NCBI GenBank assembly: GCA_963576725.1
Contig: OY755240.1
Location: forward strand, 97,498,316-97,562,315
DNA from: Azorinus chamasolen
Lineage: Eukaryota > Mollusca > Bivalvia > Cardiida > Solecurtidae
Length of the DNA stretch: 64,000 nucleotides
Direction of reading: 5' to 3'
In this document: piece after piece, positions 51,440-62,902 of the stretch
How the letters are laid out: every line of letters starts with the position of its first letter
Position numbering within the stretch: the first letter of the stretch is position 1
The notes under the pieces: generated by a model
What the model was told of the DNA's origin: nothing
The model's database searches: none
The model's input: only the letters and a program-made list of their open reading frames with translations
Made by a program: the position numbers and the translations under genes

Positions 51440-51632
51440 ACCGCTAACATATGGCGCAGAACCGACGAGTGACCCTCACAGGTACCCATTTTAACCCCAG
51501 TGTGGTGAGGAGGTGCGGGTGGGAGACACAGAAAAGCGTCTCTGAAATTTCCGGGAGGGACCGGGATTTGAACCCCAGACCTCCGGACTGATAGTCAAGC
51601 GCATTACCACAAAACCACCGCACACGCATCTA
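51440..51632 (-). mobile_element. tRNA-derived SINE
   Basis: On the minus strand the head reads GTGCGGTGGTTTTGTGGTAA TGCGC (A-box region; split) followed about 35 bp later by GGGGTTCAAATCCCGGTCCC, a clear B box. The body continues CTGTGTCTCCCACCCGCACC and GGGGTTAAAATGGGTACCTG. The head looks tRNA-like but the acceptor stem does not pair, so it is a SINE rather than a tRNA gene. No long A tail is visible. Confidence 0.78.
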
Positions 51633-52027
51633 TTGGATTAAAATCTGTGTATATTGGTACTTTCCGTTCAATCATACCACCATTGCCATTTATATACATT
51701 TGATTGCAAATCGGTTCGACTAAAGTTTGCATAAAAAATGACTATATTTTATAATGGGGCCGAAGCGACCAAGCCCGTATCGGATTTAGACCAAATCGTT
51801 CAAAACAAATAAGCTCTTCCAGGCAGAAGGTAAAACTGTTACTGCAGTGCCAAAAAAGTAGGTCATACCAAACCATTACATACTCTGTGCTGCGGGGATA
51901 CCCCACAGCCCAATAACGTTTTCTCATATACATACCATTTTCTGGCGTATATATATTCTGGTCCCCAAATCAAAATGTTGCATTGTTGACGTGGCAATCT
52001 TATAATTCTGTTAATACTTACAGACTT
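51633..52027. other. Low-copy interval
   Basis: No repeat family recognised. A 63-codon minus frame (51742-51933) is open; product unknown, probably chance. Confidence 0.4.
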
Positions 52028-52210
52028 GATATTCCTGCCTATGTATGTCTTTGCAAATAGAGTAGACGCAGATGAGACATTTCCTTTAGGAGCTGTCCGA
52101 TCAATATTTCCTTCTGTTTACTTACATGTTACAGAACTAATTATCTGCTGTTTGTCATGCCATTTTTAGTATTTAAATATCAACAGTTAATTTATCATTC
52201 TGGTACTTTA
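52028..52210 (-). mobile_element. T1 element, worn
   Basis: GCAAATAGAGTAGACGCAGA TGAGACATTTCC (split), TTAGGAGCTGTCCGATCAAT and CTTCTGTTTACTTACATG; long arm hard to follow beyond TCTGCTGTTTGTCATGCC. Confidence 0.55.
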
Positions 52211-52262
52211 ATAATCATGTTAGGTTGAGTCTTAGATAGATATTCACCAAGTACAGATTTAA

Positions 52263-52573
52263 CAGTTGAACTTCAATATGTCGAACTTCAAAGGACCATA
52301 TGAATTAGTTCGAGATAACAAAGGTTCGAGTCATCCAATTTATAGTCTGACCAATATCTTAAGTTCAGAGTTTAATACAGGTCTTAAGTAATGCTGAAGC
52401 TCCTTTGGGATATTTCAGCATTACATAAGACATGCATTAAACTATCATATGTGTTTCTAGATATGTGTAGTGATACATTTTAGAACAATTCTGTATTGTA
52501 AATTTTGGATGGACCGAAGTTTCAATTATCCGAAGTTCGAGTTATCAGAGCTCGAGATATCGAAATTCAACTG
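52263..52573. mobile_element. P4 pogo/Tigger-like MITE
   Basis: CAGTTGAACTTCAATATGTC to GAGATATCGAAATTCAACTG. Inner stem AAGTAATGCTGAAGCTCCTT with GATATTTCAGCATTACATAA is slightly worn; outer arms AGTTTAATACAGG and ATGCATTAAACTATC. Confidence 0.88.
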
Positions 52574-52746
52574 TAATGTAAAGTGCTTCGCTGGTTTAAC
52601 AAAACTCTTAAACTTGCAAACAAGTATTTGCAAACAGTATAGAACCATTTCAGTCTAAGACCATGTAACACATATTTTTTTCAGAAAACACAGATTATTT
52701 TTATAAACCGTATCAGTTTGAGAAACTAAGTCATTTGTATTGACTA

Positions 52747-52950
52747 CAGTAGAACATGTCTTCAGCGGCCATTAAAAGGAGGTCTAATCATGGGGCTGTT
52801 AGGCAGGCGGTAGCTTAATATTGGTAAAATCATACAGACAGCTCATATAGGAGCTTGTTGCATTACTTTTGCCCTGCATTAAGCAACCACTTGCTGTTTT
52901 AGATTCCTATATATTAATGAATGAATGCATGCTAACTATACGCTCTATTG
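52747..52950. mobile_element. P5 pogo-like MITE, TA flanks
   Basis: CAGTAGAACATGTCTTCAGC to CTATACGCTCTATTG. Inner arms GGCGGTAGCTTAATATTGGT and GCCCTGCATTAAGCAACCAC; apex CAGCTCATATAGGAGCTTG. Confidence 0.82.
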
Positions 52951-53304
52951 TAGTACCATTCATCCATCGAGTTTTAATTTGAATTTATGTTTATTACAAA
53001 TGTTCTATTGCATCTTCGCCATAATACCATAAATATTTATATTTCTCACAGTGCTCTCATATATGACCATAAGCATAGTTTTATTTTCTCCTAGCCGTTA
53101 AGTCAGAAGAAATTAATGCAAATATAATCGCTTTTATATAGACTGATATGCGTGTTTGGCAAGGGTGTCTGCGTTAAATTTGGCGCGTAATCACGTAAAC
53201 TGGCGAGAAATCACTGATATTAACAAGCCGTGGAGTGTTATGTAGCCAAAGTGTTCTAAGTATTATGCATGTTGATATACTTGCATATAATGACGACGTA
53301 AAAG
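52951..53304. other. Interval without recognisable feature
   Basis: AT-rich, no frame, no repeat family recognised. Confidence 0.4.
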
Positions 53305-53533
53305 TCGTACTTAACGTGAATATTAATGTAAGGAACATGGAAAGCATGACTATTTATTAGCTGTCATTTTACAATGGTGTAGGGGCGTTGGACGTTTGTT
53401 TCATGACAGAAACTGTATTATTCCATAAGAAAGGGACCTTTCTGCATGACTTTCATCCTGCCTGAAGCAGCCAACTCCATAAAAAGATTTAAATTCTTCT
53501 TCACTAAAATTCCGGTTTTGAGGGGTTTTACTG
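53305..53533 (+). mobile_element. T1 long arm fused to P3 right half
   Basis: GTGAATATTAATGTAAGGAA to GACAGAAACTGTATTATTCC ATAAG (split) is a T1 long arm. It joins directly to AAAGGGACCTTTCTGCATGA CTTTCATCCTGC (split), the right half of P3, ending GGTTTTGAGGGGTTTTACTG. The T1 core and the P3 left half are both missing, as expected from a deletion between neighbours. Confidence 0.7.
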
Positions 53534-53737
53534 TATCAGCACGTGACTACAAAATGCATATATAACCACTTATACCATGGATATTCATATAAAAGTGAGA
53601 CAACAAATAACAGACAAACAGGACGAGTCATATGGGGTAACAAACAAGAAGGACACGGCACCAAACATCATTAAACAAGATACAGCATAAGTACAAGTCA
53701 AAACATGACGTAGCGCACATCAGGACATAAAACATTA

Positions 53738-53797
53738 AGTACTAACCATATAAAATAACAAAATAGACTATAGAGTGAAAGTTGGTGTACGATGACC
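53738..53797. repeat. Flank duplicated 2,068 bp downstream
   Basis: AAGTACTAACCATATAAAAT AACAAAATAGAC (split) and GTGAAAGTTGGTGTACGA recur at 55806-55865 with three or so differences. In both places the sequence leads into the satellite. Confidence 0.9.
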
Positions 53798-55402
53798 TAT
53801 TGTAGTGCTGTAGTATTGTAGTGTTGTAGTATTGTAGTGCTGTAGTATTGTAGTGCTACAGTATTGTAGTGCTGTAGTATTGTCGTGCTGTAGTATTGTA
53901 GTGCTATGGTATTGTAGTGTTGTAGTATTGTAGTGGTACAGCATTGTAGTGTTGTAGTATCGTAGTTTTGGAGTATTGTAGTGCTGTAGTATTGTAGTGC
54001 TGTAGTAGTGTAGTGCTGTAGTATTGTAGTGATGTGTGTAGTGCTGTAGAATTGTAGTGTTGTAGTATTGTAGTGATGTGTGTAGTGCTGTAGAATTATT
54101 GTGTTGTAGTATTGTAGTGATGTAGTATTGTAGTTATGTAGTATTGTAGTGCTGTAGTATTGTAGTGATGTAGTATTGTAGTGATGTAGTATTGTAGTGA
54201 TGTAGTATTGTAGTATTGTAGTGCTGTAGTAATATTGTAGTGATATAGTATTGTAGTGCTGTAGTATTGTAGTGCTGTAGTATTGTAGTATTGTAGTACT
54301 GTAGTATTGTAGTGATATAGTATTGTAGTGCTGTAGTATTGTAGTGATGTAGTATTGTAGTGATGTAGTATTGTAGTGATGTAGTATTGTAGTGATGTAG
54401 TATTGTAGTGATGTAGTATTGTAGTGATGTAGTATTGTAGTGATGTAGTATTGTAGTGATGTAGTATTGCAGTGATGTAGTATTGTAGTGCTGTAGTATT
54501 GTAGTGCTGTAGTATTGTAGTGCTACAGTATTGTAGTGCTGTAGTATTGTCGTGCTGTAGTATTGTAGTGCTATGGTATTGTAGTGTTGTAGTATTGTAG
54601 TGGTACAGCATTGTAGTGTTGTAGTATCGTAGTTTTGGAGTATTGTAGTGCTGTAGTATTGTAGTGCTGTAGTAGTGTAGTGCTGTAGTATTGTAGTGAT
54701 GTGTGTAGTGCTGTAGAATTGTAGTGTTGTAGTATTGTAGTGATGTGTGTAGTGCTGTAGAATTATTGTGTTGTAGTATTGTAGTGATGTAGTATTGTAG
54801 TTATGTAGTATTGTAGTGCTGTAGTATTGTAGTGATGTAGTATTGTAGTGATGTAGTATTGTAGTGATGTAGTATTGTAGTATTGTAGTGCTGTAGTAAT
54901 ATTGTAGTGATATAGTATTGTAGTGCTGTAGTATTGTAGTGCTGTAGTATTGTAGTATTGTAGTACTGTAGTATTGTAGTGATATAGTATTGTAGTGCTG
55001 TAGTATTGTAGTGATGTAGTATTGTAGTGATGTAGTATTGTAGTGATGTAGTATTGTAGTGATGTAGTATTGTAGTGATGTAGTATTGTAGTGATGTAGT
55101 ATTGTAGTGATGTAGTATTGTAGTGATGTAGTATTGTAGTGATGTAGTATTGTAGTGATGTAGTATTGTAGTGATGTAGTATTGCAGTGATGTAGTATTG
55201 TAGTGCTGTAGTATTGTAGTGCTGTAGTATTGTAGTGCTGTAGTATTGTAGTGATGTAGTATTGTAGTGATGTAGTATTGTAGTGCTGTAGTATTGTAGT
55301 GATGTAGTATTGTAGTGATGTAGTATTGTAGTGATGTAGTATTGTAGTAATGTAGTATTGTAGTAATGTAGTATTGTAGTAATGTAGTATTGTAGTGTTG
55401 TA
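53797..55402. repeat. Satellite array A, 8/16-bp unit, 667-bp higher order
   Basis: Basic 8-mers of the form TAGTATTG, TAGTGATG, TAGTGCTG make a 16-bp unit (GTAGTATTGTAGTGAT). Rare variants (TGGTACAGCATTG, TATCGTAGTTTTGGAG, GATGTGTGTAGTGC) recur at an exact 667-bp offset (53934 and 54601). The + strand nearly lacks C. Long minus-strand frames here (up to 441 codons, NTTSLQYYITTILHHY) result from the stop-free repeat and are not genes. Confidence 0.97.
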
Positions 55403-55560
55403 CAATACAATACAAAACAATACAATATCTTTATTTCCTCCTTCATAGGAGATTTGCATTGGTTACAATCAATGTTAAGTACATATATTAACAATTCAAC
55501 ATTGTAAATAAAAGTTGAACAAGATTAAACTATTTTACATGCATGTAGATGCAGCTATGT
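55403..55560 (-). mobile_element. LINE 3' end inside satellite
   Basis: On the minus strand GGAGGAAATAAAGATATTGT is followed by ATTGTTTTGTATTGTATTGTA-type repeats (split), a poly-A signal plus pentamer tail typical of LINE 3' ends. The body upstream (plus strand 55430-55560 and perhaps to 55800) is too short to classify. Confidence 0.55.
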
Positions 55561-55902
55561 ACAGTCTGTTGGCTCTGTTCCATACGGGGTTACTTTATCC
55601 TGAGCTTGCAAAACACATGTATAAGTAATGTCCGCCCACTGTTTACCCTATGATTCTAAAAGTTAAAATCATGGCCGTTAATATGTTTACATCGCGTATG
55701 CAGACAGCATAGATCATGGTCAGCCGACGTCTACAACAGACTCGTAGAACGAAATTATGCAGAATGCATTTCCTACATGTACATGTGTTAAGCAAACTAA
55801 GGGTTAAGTACTAACCATATAAAATAACAAAATAGACCATAGGGTGAAAGTTGGTGTACGAGGACCTCGTACCTCCTTGGAAAGTCAGCATAGTAATTAG
55901 CT
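55561..55902. other. Unique spacer between satellite arrays
   Basis: Contains the second copy of the duplicated flank (55806-55865), then CCTCGTACCTCCTTGGAAAG just before array B. A T2-like half (GCATAGATCATGGTCAGCCG) is possible near 55685. No frame. Confidence 0.5.
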
Positions 55903-58900
55903 AGAGTATTGTAGTGTTGTAGTATTGTAGTGCTGTAGTATTGTAGTGCTACAGTATTGTAGTGCTGTAGTATTGTCGTGCTGTATTATTGTAGTGCTAT
56001 GGTATTGTAGTGTTGTAGTATTGTAGTGCTACAGCATTGTAGTGTTGTAGTATTGTAGTGTTGGAGTATTGTAGTGCTGTAGTATTGTAGTGATGTAGTA
56101 ATGTAGTGCTGTAGTATTGTAGTGATGTAGTATTGTTGTGCTGTTTGTAGTGCTGTTGTATTGTATTGCTACAGTATTGTGCTGCTGTAGTATTGTAGTG
56201 CTGTAGTATTGTAGTGCTATGGTATTGTAGTGTTGTAGTATTGTAGTGCTACGGTATTTTAGTGTTGTAGTATTGTAGTGTTGGAGTATTGTAGTGCTGT
56301 TTGTAGTGCTGTAGTAGTGTAGTGCTGTTTGAAGTGCTGTTGTATTGTAGTGATGTGTGTAGTGCTGTAGTATTGTAGTGTTGTAGTATTGTAGTGATGT
56401 AGTATTGTAGTGATGTAGTATTGTAGTACTGTAGTATTGTAGTGCTGTAGTATTTTAGTGATGTAGTGTTGTAGTGATGTAGTATTGTAGTACTGTAGTA
56501 TTGTAGTGATATAGTATTGTAGTGATGTAGTATTGTAGTACTGTAGTATTGTAGTGTTGTAGTACTGTAGTATTGTAGTGATGTAGTATTGTAGTGCTGT
56601 AGTATTGTAGTGATGTAGTATTGTAGTGATGTAGTATTGTAGTACTGTAGTATTGTAGTGCTGTAGTATTGTAGTGATGTAGTGTTGTAGTGATGTAGTA
56701 TTGTAGTACTGTAGTATTGTAGTGATATAGTATTGTAGTGATGTAGTATTGTAGTACTGTATAATTGTAGTATTGTAGTGATGTAGTATTGTAGTGTTGT
56801 AGTATTGTAGTGATGTAGTATTGTAGTGATGTAGTATTGTAGTGATGTAGTATTGTAGTGATGTAGTATTGTAGTGATGTAGTATTGTAGTGATGTAGTA
56901 TTGTAGTGCTGTAGTATTGTAGTGCTGTAGTAGTGTAGTGCTGTAGTATTGTAGTGTTGTAGTACTGTAGTATTGTAGTGATGTAGTATTTTAGTGTTGT
57001 CGTATTGTAGTGCTGTAGTATTGTAGTACTGTAGTATTGTAGTGATGTAGTATTGTAGTGATATAGTACTGTAATACTGTAGTATTGTAGTGATGTAGTA
57101 TTGTAGTGCTGTAGTATTGTAGTACTGTAATATTGTAGTACTGTAGTATTTTAGTACTGTAATATTGCAGTGTTGTAATATTGTAGTGATGTAGTATTGT
57201 AGTGATGTAGTATTGTAGTGCTGTAATATTGTAGTACTGTAGTATTTTAGTACTGTAATATTGCAGTGTTGTAATATTGTAGTGATGTAGTATTGTAGTG
57301 CTGTAGTATTGTAGTACTGTAGTATTGTAGTGCTGTAGTATTGTAGTACTGTAGTATTGTAGTACTATAGTATTGTAGTACTGTAGTATTGTAATACTGT
57401 AGTGTTGTTGTATTGTAGTACTGTAGTGTTGTAGTAATGTAGTATTGTAGTGCTGTAGTATTGTAGTGCTGTAGTATTGTAGTGATGTAGTATTGTAGTA
57501 CTGTAGTATTTTAGTGTTGTCGTATTGTAGTGCTGTAGTATTGTAGTGCTACGGTATTTTAGTGTTGTAGTATTGTAGTGTTGGAGTATTGTAGTGCTGT
57601 AGTATTGTAGTGATGTAGTATTGTTGTGCTACATTATTGTAGTGTTGTAGTATTGTAGTGTAAGAGTATTGTAAGGCTGTAGTATCGTAGTGCTGTAGTA
57701 TTGTAGTGCTGTTTGTAGTGCTGTAGTAGTGTAGTGCTGTTTGAAGTGCTGTTGTATTGTAGTGATGTGTGTAGTGCTGTAGTATTGTAGTGTTGTAGTA
57801 TTGTAGTGATGTAGTATTGTAGTGATGTAGTATTGCAGTGATGTAGTATTGTAGTGTTGTAGTACTGTAGTATTGTAGTGTTGTAGTATTGTCGTGCTGT
57901 AGTATTGTAGGGTTGTAGTATTGTAGTGATGTAGTACTGTAGTATTGTAGTGTTGTAGAACTGTAGCATTGTCGTGCTGTAGTATTGCAGTGCTGTGTGT
58001 AGTGCTGTAGTAGTGTAGTGTTGTAGTACTGTAGTATTGTAGTGCCGTAGTGTTGTAATATTGTAGTGATGTGTGTAGTACTGTAGTATTGTAGTGCTGT
58101 AGTATTGTAGTACTGTAGTATTTTAGTGCTGTAGTATTGTAGTGATGTAGTATTGTAGTGATGTAGTATTGTAGTACTGTAGTATTGTAGTGCTGTAGTA
58201 TTTTAGTGATGTAGTGTTGTAGTGATGTAGTATTGTAGTACTGTAGTATTGTAGTGATATAGTATTGTAGTGATGTAGTATTGTAGTACTGTATAATTGT
58301 AGTATTGTAGTGATGTAGTATTGTAGTGTTGTAGTATTGTAGTGATGTAGTATTGTAGTATTGTAGTGCTGTAGTATTGTAGTGCTGTAGTATTGTAGTG
58401 CTGTAGTATTGTAGTGCTGTAGTAGTGTAGTGCTGTAGTATTGTAGTGTTGTAGTACTGTAGTATTGTAGTGATGTAGTATTGTAGTGCTGTAATATTGT
58501 AGTACTGTAATATTGTAGTGTTGTAATATTGTAGTGATGTAGTATTGTAGTGTTGTAGTACTGTAGTGCTGTAGTATTGTAGTGATGTAGTATTGTAGTA
58601 CTGTAGTATTTTAGTGTTGTCGTATTGTAGTGCTGTAGTATTGTAGTACTGTAGTATTGTAGTGATGTAGTATTGTAGTGATATAGTACTGTAGTACTGT
58701 AGTATTGTAGTGATGTAGTATTGTAGTGCTGTAGTATTGTAGTACTGTAATACTGTAGTACTGTAGTATTTTAGTACTGTAATATTGCAGTGTTGTAATA
58801 TTGTAGTGATGTAGTATTGTAGTGATGTAGTATTGTAGTGCTGTAATATTGTAGTACTGTAGTATTGTAGTACTGTAATATTGCAGTGTTGTAATATTGT

Positions 58901-59478
58901 AGTGATGTAGTATTGTAGTGCTGTAGTATTGTAGTACTGTAGTATTGTAGTGCTGTAGTATTGTAGTACTGTAGTATTGTAGTACTGTAGTATTGTAGTA
59001 CTGTAGTATTGTAGTACTGTAGTATTGTAGTACTGTAGTGTTGTTGTATTGTAGTACTGTAGTGTTGTAGTAATGTAGTATTGTAGTGCTGTAGTATTGT
59101 AGTGCTGTAGTATTGTAGTGATGTAGTATTGTAGTACTGTAGTATTTTAGTGTTGTCGTATTGTAGTGCTGTAGTATTGTAGTACTGTAGTATTGTAGTG
59201 ATGTAGTACTGTAGTGTTGTAGTACTGTAGTGTTGTAGTGCTGTAGTATTGTAGTGATGTAGTATTGTAGTATTGTAGTGCTGTAGTATTGTGGTATTGT
59301 AGTGCTGTAGTATTGTAGTATTGTAGTACTGTAGTGTTGTAGTATTGTAGTATTGCAGTACTGTAGTTTTGTAGTGCTGTAGTATTGTAGTGTTGTAGTA
59401 TTGTAGTATTGTAGTGCTGTAGTATTGTAGTGCTGTAGTATTGTAGTGTTGTAGTATTGAAGTGTTGTAGTATTGCAG
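55903..59478. repeat. Satellite array B, 8/16-bp unit, 1.4-1.6-kb higher order
   Basis: Same monomers as array A with more TACTG variants. The block TATTTTAGTACTGTAATATT GCAGTG (split) occurs at 57149 and 58769, exactly 1,620 bp apart; CTGTATAATTGTAG at about 56757 and 58289 (1,532 bp); GTTTGAAGTGCTG at about 56327 and 57739 (1,412 bp). The shrinking offsets show indels since duplication. Stop-free minus-strand frames of 111-247 codons are artefacts. Confidence 0.97.
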
Positions 59479-59519
59479 TTTAATTTTGCTTTGGCACACA
59501 GATTTTGAAATCACATGTA

Positions 59520-59665
59520 CAGTAGAACCCCTCTAATGCGATCACTTAATGAATAAACATTGGTGTTGCTTAATGCAGGACAAACGTAATGCATTATGCT
59601 ATAACCTTTATCTAGCACCCAGAAGTATTCCTCTTTTAGGTGGTCGCATTAGCGTGCTTATACTG
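59520..59665. mobile_element. P2 pogo-like MITE, shortened
   Basis: CAGTAGAACCCCTCTAATGC G (split) to GGTGGTCGCATTAGCGTGCT. The left inner arm GTTGCTTAATGCAGGACAAA remains; the right inner arm is deleted. Confidence 0.78.
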
Positions 59666-59684
59666 TGTATCATTCTTTAAGCCA

Positions 59685-59752
59685 ACATTGCAGACCCTGA
59701 TCAGATGGCTCCTACAGGAATCGTGTGATCTGGATCTGCTGTTTGCAATGAT
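59685..59752. mobile_element. Isolated T1/T4 core
   Basis: CATTGCAGACCCTGATCAGA TGGCTCCTACAGGAATCG (split) TGTGATCTGGATCTGCTGTT TGC (split): a core hairpin with no arms. Confidence 0.65.
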
Positions 59753-60112
59753 GGTGAAATTCGTGTATATCAGATATAATAAAGGGTTATCAATCTGTTT
59801 CACGAGCATCATGTTTAACAGGAAAATTAAAGTATTTCAAGTGTTTGAAAAAATGAAATAAACTTAAATTTCTATGCACTTATGATGACAAAACAACAGT
59901 CGCGTCACATAATTCACATTGTGTTGAGCTCGTATTTTTATCTTCAATATACAGAGATTTTAGAGTATAAATTGTTCAAAATTTATTATCAATATGATGA
60001 TGAGACAAGAAGTCTGTTTTTAATAAGGAAGTCAATGATTTACGTGCGGGTATTAGATGATAGAGCGACATATGACATATTTAGTGGAGAAAAAATAGAG
60101 ATTTGTTGAACT
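59753..60112. other. Interval without recognisable feature
   Basis: AT-rich, with a 75-codon plus frame (59882-60109) that resembles nothing known and ends at the P4 tip. Confidence 0.35.
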
Positions 60113-60422
60113 TCGATATCTCGAAATTGGATAACTCGAACTTCGAGATAACTCGGGTCAAAGTTTGGTAATTCCAATATTAACAATACAGAATTGTTAT
60201 ACAATGTATAACTACGTATATCTAGAATCACATATGACAGCTTAATTACAGGTCGAAATTAAATGCTGAAAGCCTCTGCAGGACATTTCAACATGACTTT
60301 TGACCTGCATTAAGCTGTGAACACGAGGAATTGTTCAGATTAGAAATCGGATAAGCCGTACCTCTGTTATGTCGAAGTAATTTGTTTGATCCCTTGAAGT
60401 TCAAGATCTCGAAGTTCAGCTG
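60113..60422. mobile_element. P4 pogo/Tigger-like MITE
   Basis: TTGTTGAACTTCGATATCTC to GATCTCGAAGTTCAGCTG. Inner arms AGCTTAATTACAGGTCGAAA and TTTTGACCTGCATTAAGCTG; apex GAAAGCCTCTGCAGGACATTTC. Confidence 0.85.
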
Positions 60423-60527
60423 TATCTTATACACAACTGTGAGGTGTATTTAGAACAGTACAGTAATTCAAATGTGTTGTGTTTCTTCATATATCACACC
60501 AAAGTCCTATATTGCTGCAACTCATTA

Positions 60528-60660
60528 AAATCGCATCTCCGAGGCAGTAGATCCTGATCAGACACCTCCCCGAGACAGTAGACCCTGATCAGACAACCCC
60601 CCCCCCCCCCCCCCCCCCCCCCCGAGGCAGTAGACCCTGATCAGAGGCGATTTTAATGAA
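60528..60660. repeat. Core-derived repeats around a (C)27 tract
   Basis: CAGTAGACCCTGATCAGAC occurs three times, each after CCGAGGCAG or CCGAGACAG. Between copies two and three is a run of about 27 C (60597-60623). ATTAAAATCGC and GCGATTTTAAT lie inverted at the two ends, so the block is a small foldback. The C-run length may be affected by sequencing error. Confidence 0.85.
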
Positions 60661-61058
60661 ATGTCTGAATAAAGGAATCGGCTGAGAAATAAGAAATGTG
60701 AAATACCAGTACATATATTTTCAACTGCTATATTTTATTGTTATTGTTTTTGCTTTGTTGACTTTATGTAACCTAAACAGAACAAGTGTAGCTGTATAAA
60801 TCATCAAAAGTCACTCAAGTATTAGTTGATATTACTTTAAGATAAAATTATTATAATCGAAAAACTATATATTTGCGTTGATCCTTGTTGAAGCTGAAAT
60901 ACAACCAATGCAGTAAGTATATTCTGTCAAAGTATTTATGAATACTCCAACATAAAACCATTCTACTGAAACAGACAATATGCCCAATATCTGATCTGAC
61001 AGGTGCTTAATTGGCATCAGAAGCAGTCGTGCCTTTGAGCAACTTCTTACCGGAATTC
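60661..61058. other. Interval without recognisable feature
   Basis: AT-rich sequence, nothing recognised. Confidence 0.4.
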
Positions 61059-61059
61059 C

Positions 61060-61118
61060 TATAGCATTGATCCTGACAGGTCGAGTTGCTCTGGATCCAG
61101 TCTGTCTGCAAATCCCAC
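61060..61118. mobile_element. T2 core, worn
   Basis: CATTGATCCTGACAGGTCGA GTTGCTCTGGATCCAGTCTG (split) TCTGCAAATCCC. Confidence 0.5.
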
Positions 61119-61302
61119 TGAAGTCGCACTTAGCACAATAAGGGTTTATTTATGAGTGTGATTTATTTTATGAAATTCACATATGACAATTTAACTGCAT
61201 GTCTACTTCCTTGACAGTTGTCATCTATGATTTGTAGAATTTACAATAAAATGTATTTTCCGTGAAATATGGTAAATCTTTATCACCAATTTCATATAGA
61301 AT

Positions 61303-61470
61303 ACTTTATCTAATGAATATTCATGCAAGTAATTATATTGACTGTGTGAATATTAATTAGCTGATTAATTAGCTGATCCTAAGGTAAGGGAACCATCTGA
61401 TCTAGGTCATCTTTGAAAAGGCGTCAAACGGCGACGTATGGTTGCATATGCGTAAAAAGATTGCATGTTT
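61303..61470 (+). mobile_element. T1 element with internal deletion
   Basis: TAATGAATATTCATGCAAGT, GTGAATATTAATTAGCTGAT TAATTAGCTGAT (duplicated 12-mer; split); then only CCATCTGATCTAGGTCATCT of the core and GGCGTCAAACGGCG of the short arm. Confidence 0.65.
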
Positions 61471-61634
61471 CCATAGGCGTCCAATAGCTGCTTACTACCA
61501 TGTATACATGACTGTGTCTATGTACCTGTGGTATCTGTATATATAGTATGGCCTAGTACAAGTCCGGTTGGATATTGCATCGCGTTTAGTCAAGTTTTAG
61601 ACTTTGGCAATGTATTCAGAGCAATGCGTATACC

Positions 61635-62055
61635 ATAGCACCGACACCAATACACCGATATTGGCACGGCCGTCAGTAAATAAAACTGGCACACCATCGC
61701 AAATATATCCAAAGTGGCACCACCAAAATCGCAACAAATTTGGCACCATTACGAAAGCAGCTCAATTGTCACAATTATGAGTACAGTACATTAAATTGGT
61801 TTGACTGTTAGTAAAACAAAGATAGCACCGACATGAGTACAACTGAATTGCCATGATCCGTCATGAGTAGAAAGGGATTGGCACCAATTTGATTACAACA
61901 ACATTGTCACCAAAATGAGTACAGCAACATTGGAACCAAAATGAGTACAGCAACATTGGAACCAAAATGAGTACAACAACATTGGAACCCAAATGAGTTC
62001 AACAACATTGGAACTAACATGAGTACAGCAACATTGGCACCGTCATGGGTCCAGC
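61635..62055. repeat. Degenerate minisatellite, 26-bp unit
   Basis: The clearest part (61900-62045) repeats GAGTACAGCAACATTGGAAC CAAAAT (split). The earlier part (61635-61890) is more diverged, with TTGGCACC and TGAGTAC words at irregular spacing. Confidence 0.85.
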
Positions 62056-62139
62056 TGATTGTATGCCAGTTGGTGGCATTGACCTGTCAACCTTATACCA
62101 CATGCTACAGGTGAGCGGTCATTACTAATACAGGCAACA

Positions 62140-62360
62140 CGTCTTACTCCATGAATATTCATGTAAAAAATAATGAGTTAATGACATAATGAATATTTAT
62201 TTTATTAACAGTTAAAATAGCACATGGACACGTGAATGTTTAACCATGACCGACACTGTAGAATCATATTTATATTATATCATAGCAAACAGAGCAGACC
62301 CTGATCAGAAGGCTCCTATAGGGGCCGTCAGGTCTGTGTCTACTCGGATTGCCAATGGTT
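62140..62360 (+). mobile_element. T1 element
   Basis: TTACTCCATGAATATTCATG, ATGAATATTTATTTTATTAA; core GCAAACAGAGCAGACCCTGA to GGTCTGTGTCTACTCGGATTG around GGCTCCTATAGGGGCC. The right arm is missing after GCCAATGG. Confidence 0.78.
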
Positions 62361-62902
62361 ATTTATGTAGTATAGCTTTAATGTTAATCAACAGTACTGG
62401 CCGTTGGATCACATGGGACCGGTCCTACGAGTAGTCATACCATCAGACGTATCTTAAGTGTCAATATACGACAATCGACACTATCCGTACAGTCGGATTA
62501 AGTGCATGTTTTAACGAGCAAATACTAATTATTGTTGTGAAAACCCAAATAATATTTACAGTGAATTTTCCGAAATCGCAGATTGACCGAACGTATCCGT
62601 TGATTTTCGTGTAATTAACGGAGATTTCAGAGTCTTAAAATATGGGCGTTTTTAAGATACATGTACCATTAATATTTATCTGAATATATATAAACTGTTT
62701 GGAAAATGGGCTGTAAAACCTTTATTTTTATGGCATGGATATGTATAGAACTTCTTGAAAAATGGATAGAATATAATTTAAAAACCATGATATATCTGAT
62801 TGTGAAATGTTCGTGTTTCATGGGTCATAAATACATTTTACTTAATTAATATTAATACGTTACATGAATATACATTAAGTAAAATGTTAATCGAGCTGTT
62901 CT
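62361..62902. other. Interval with T1 tip scrap
   Basis: TTAATTAATATTAATACGTT ACATGAATATAC (split) near 62842-62875 is a T1 long-arm end. The rest is unrecognised. Confidence 0.45.

Noticed and set aside
51440..51632. Functional tRNA gene on the minus strand
   Set aside because: The B box is good, but the acceptor stem does not pair, the anticodon arm does not fold cleanly, and a long SINE-like body follows.
54096..59514. Minus-strand open frames of 111-441 codons with NTTSLQYYITTILHHY peptides
   Set aside because: They exist only because the satellite lacks stop words on that strand. Several frames overlap, the peptide is pure repeat, and one start lies in LINE-tail sequence.
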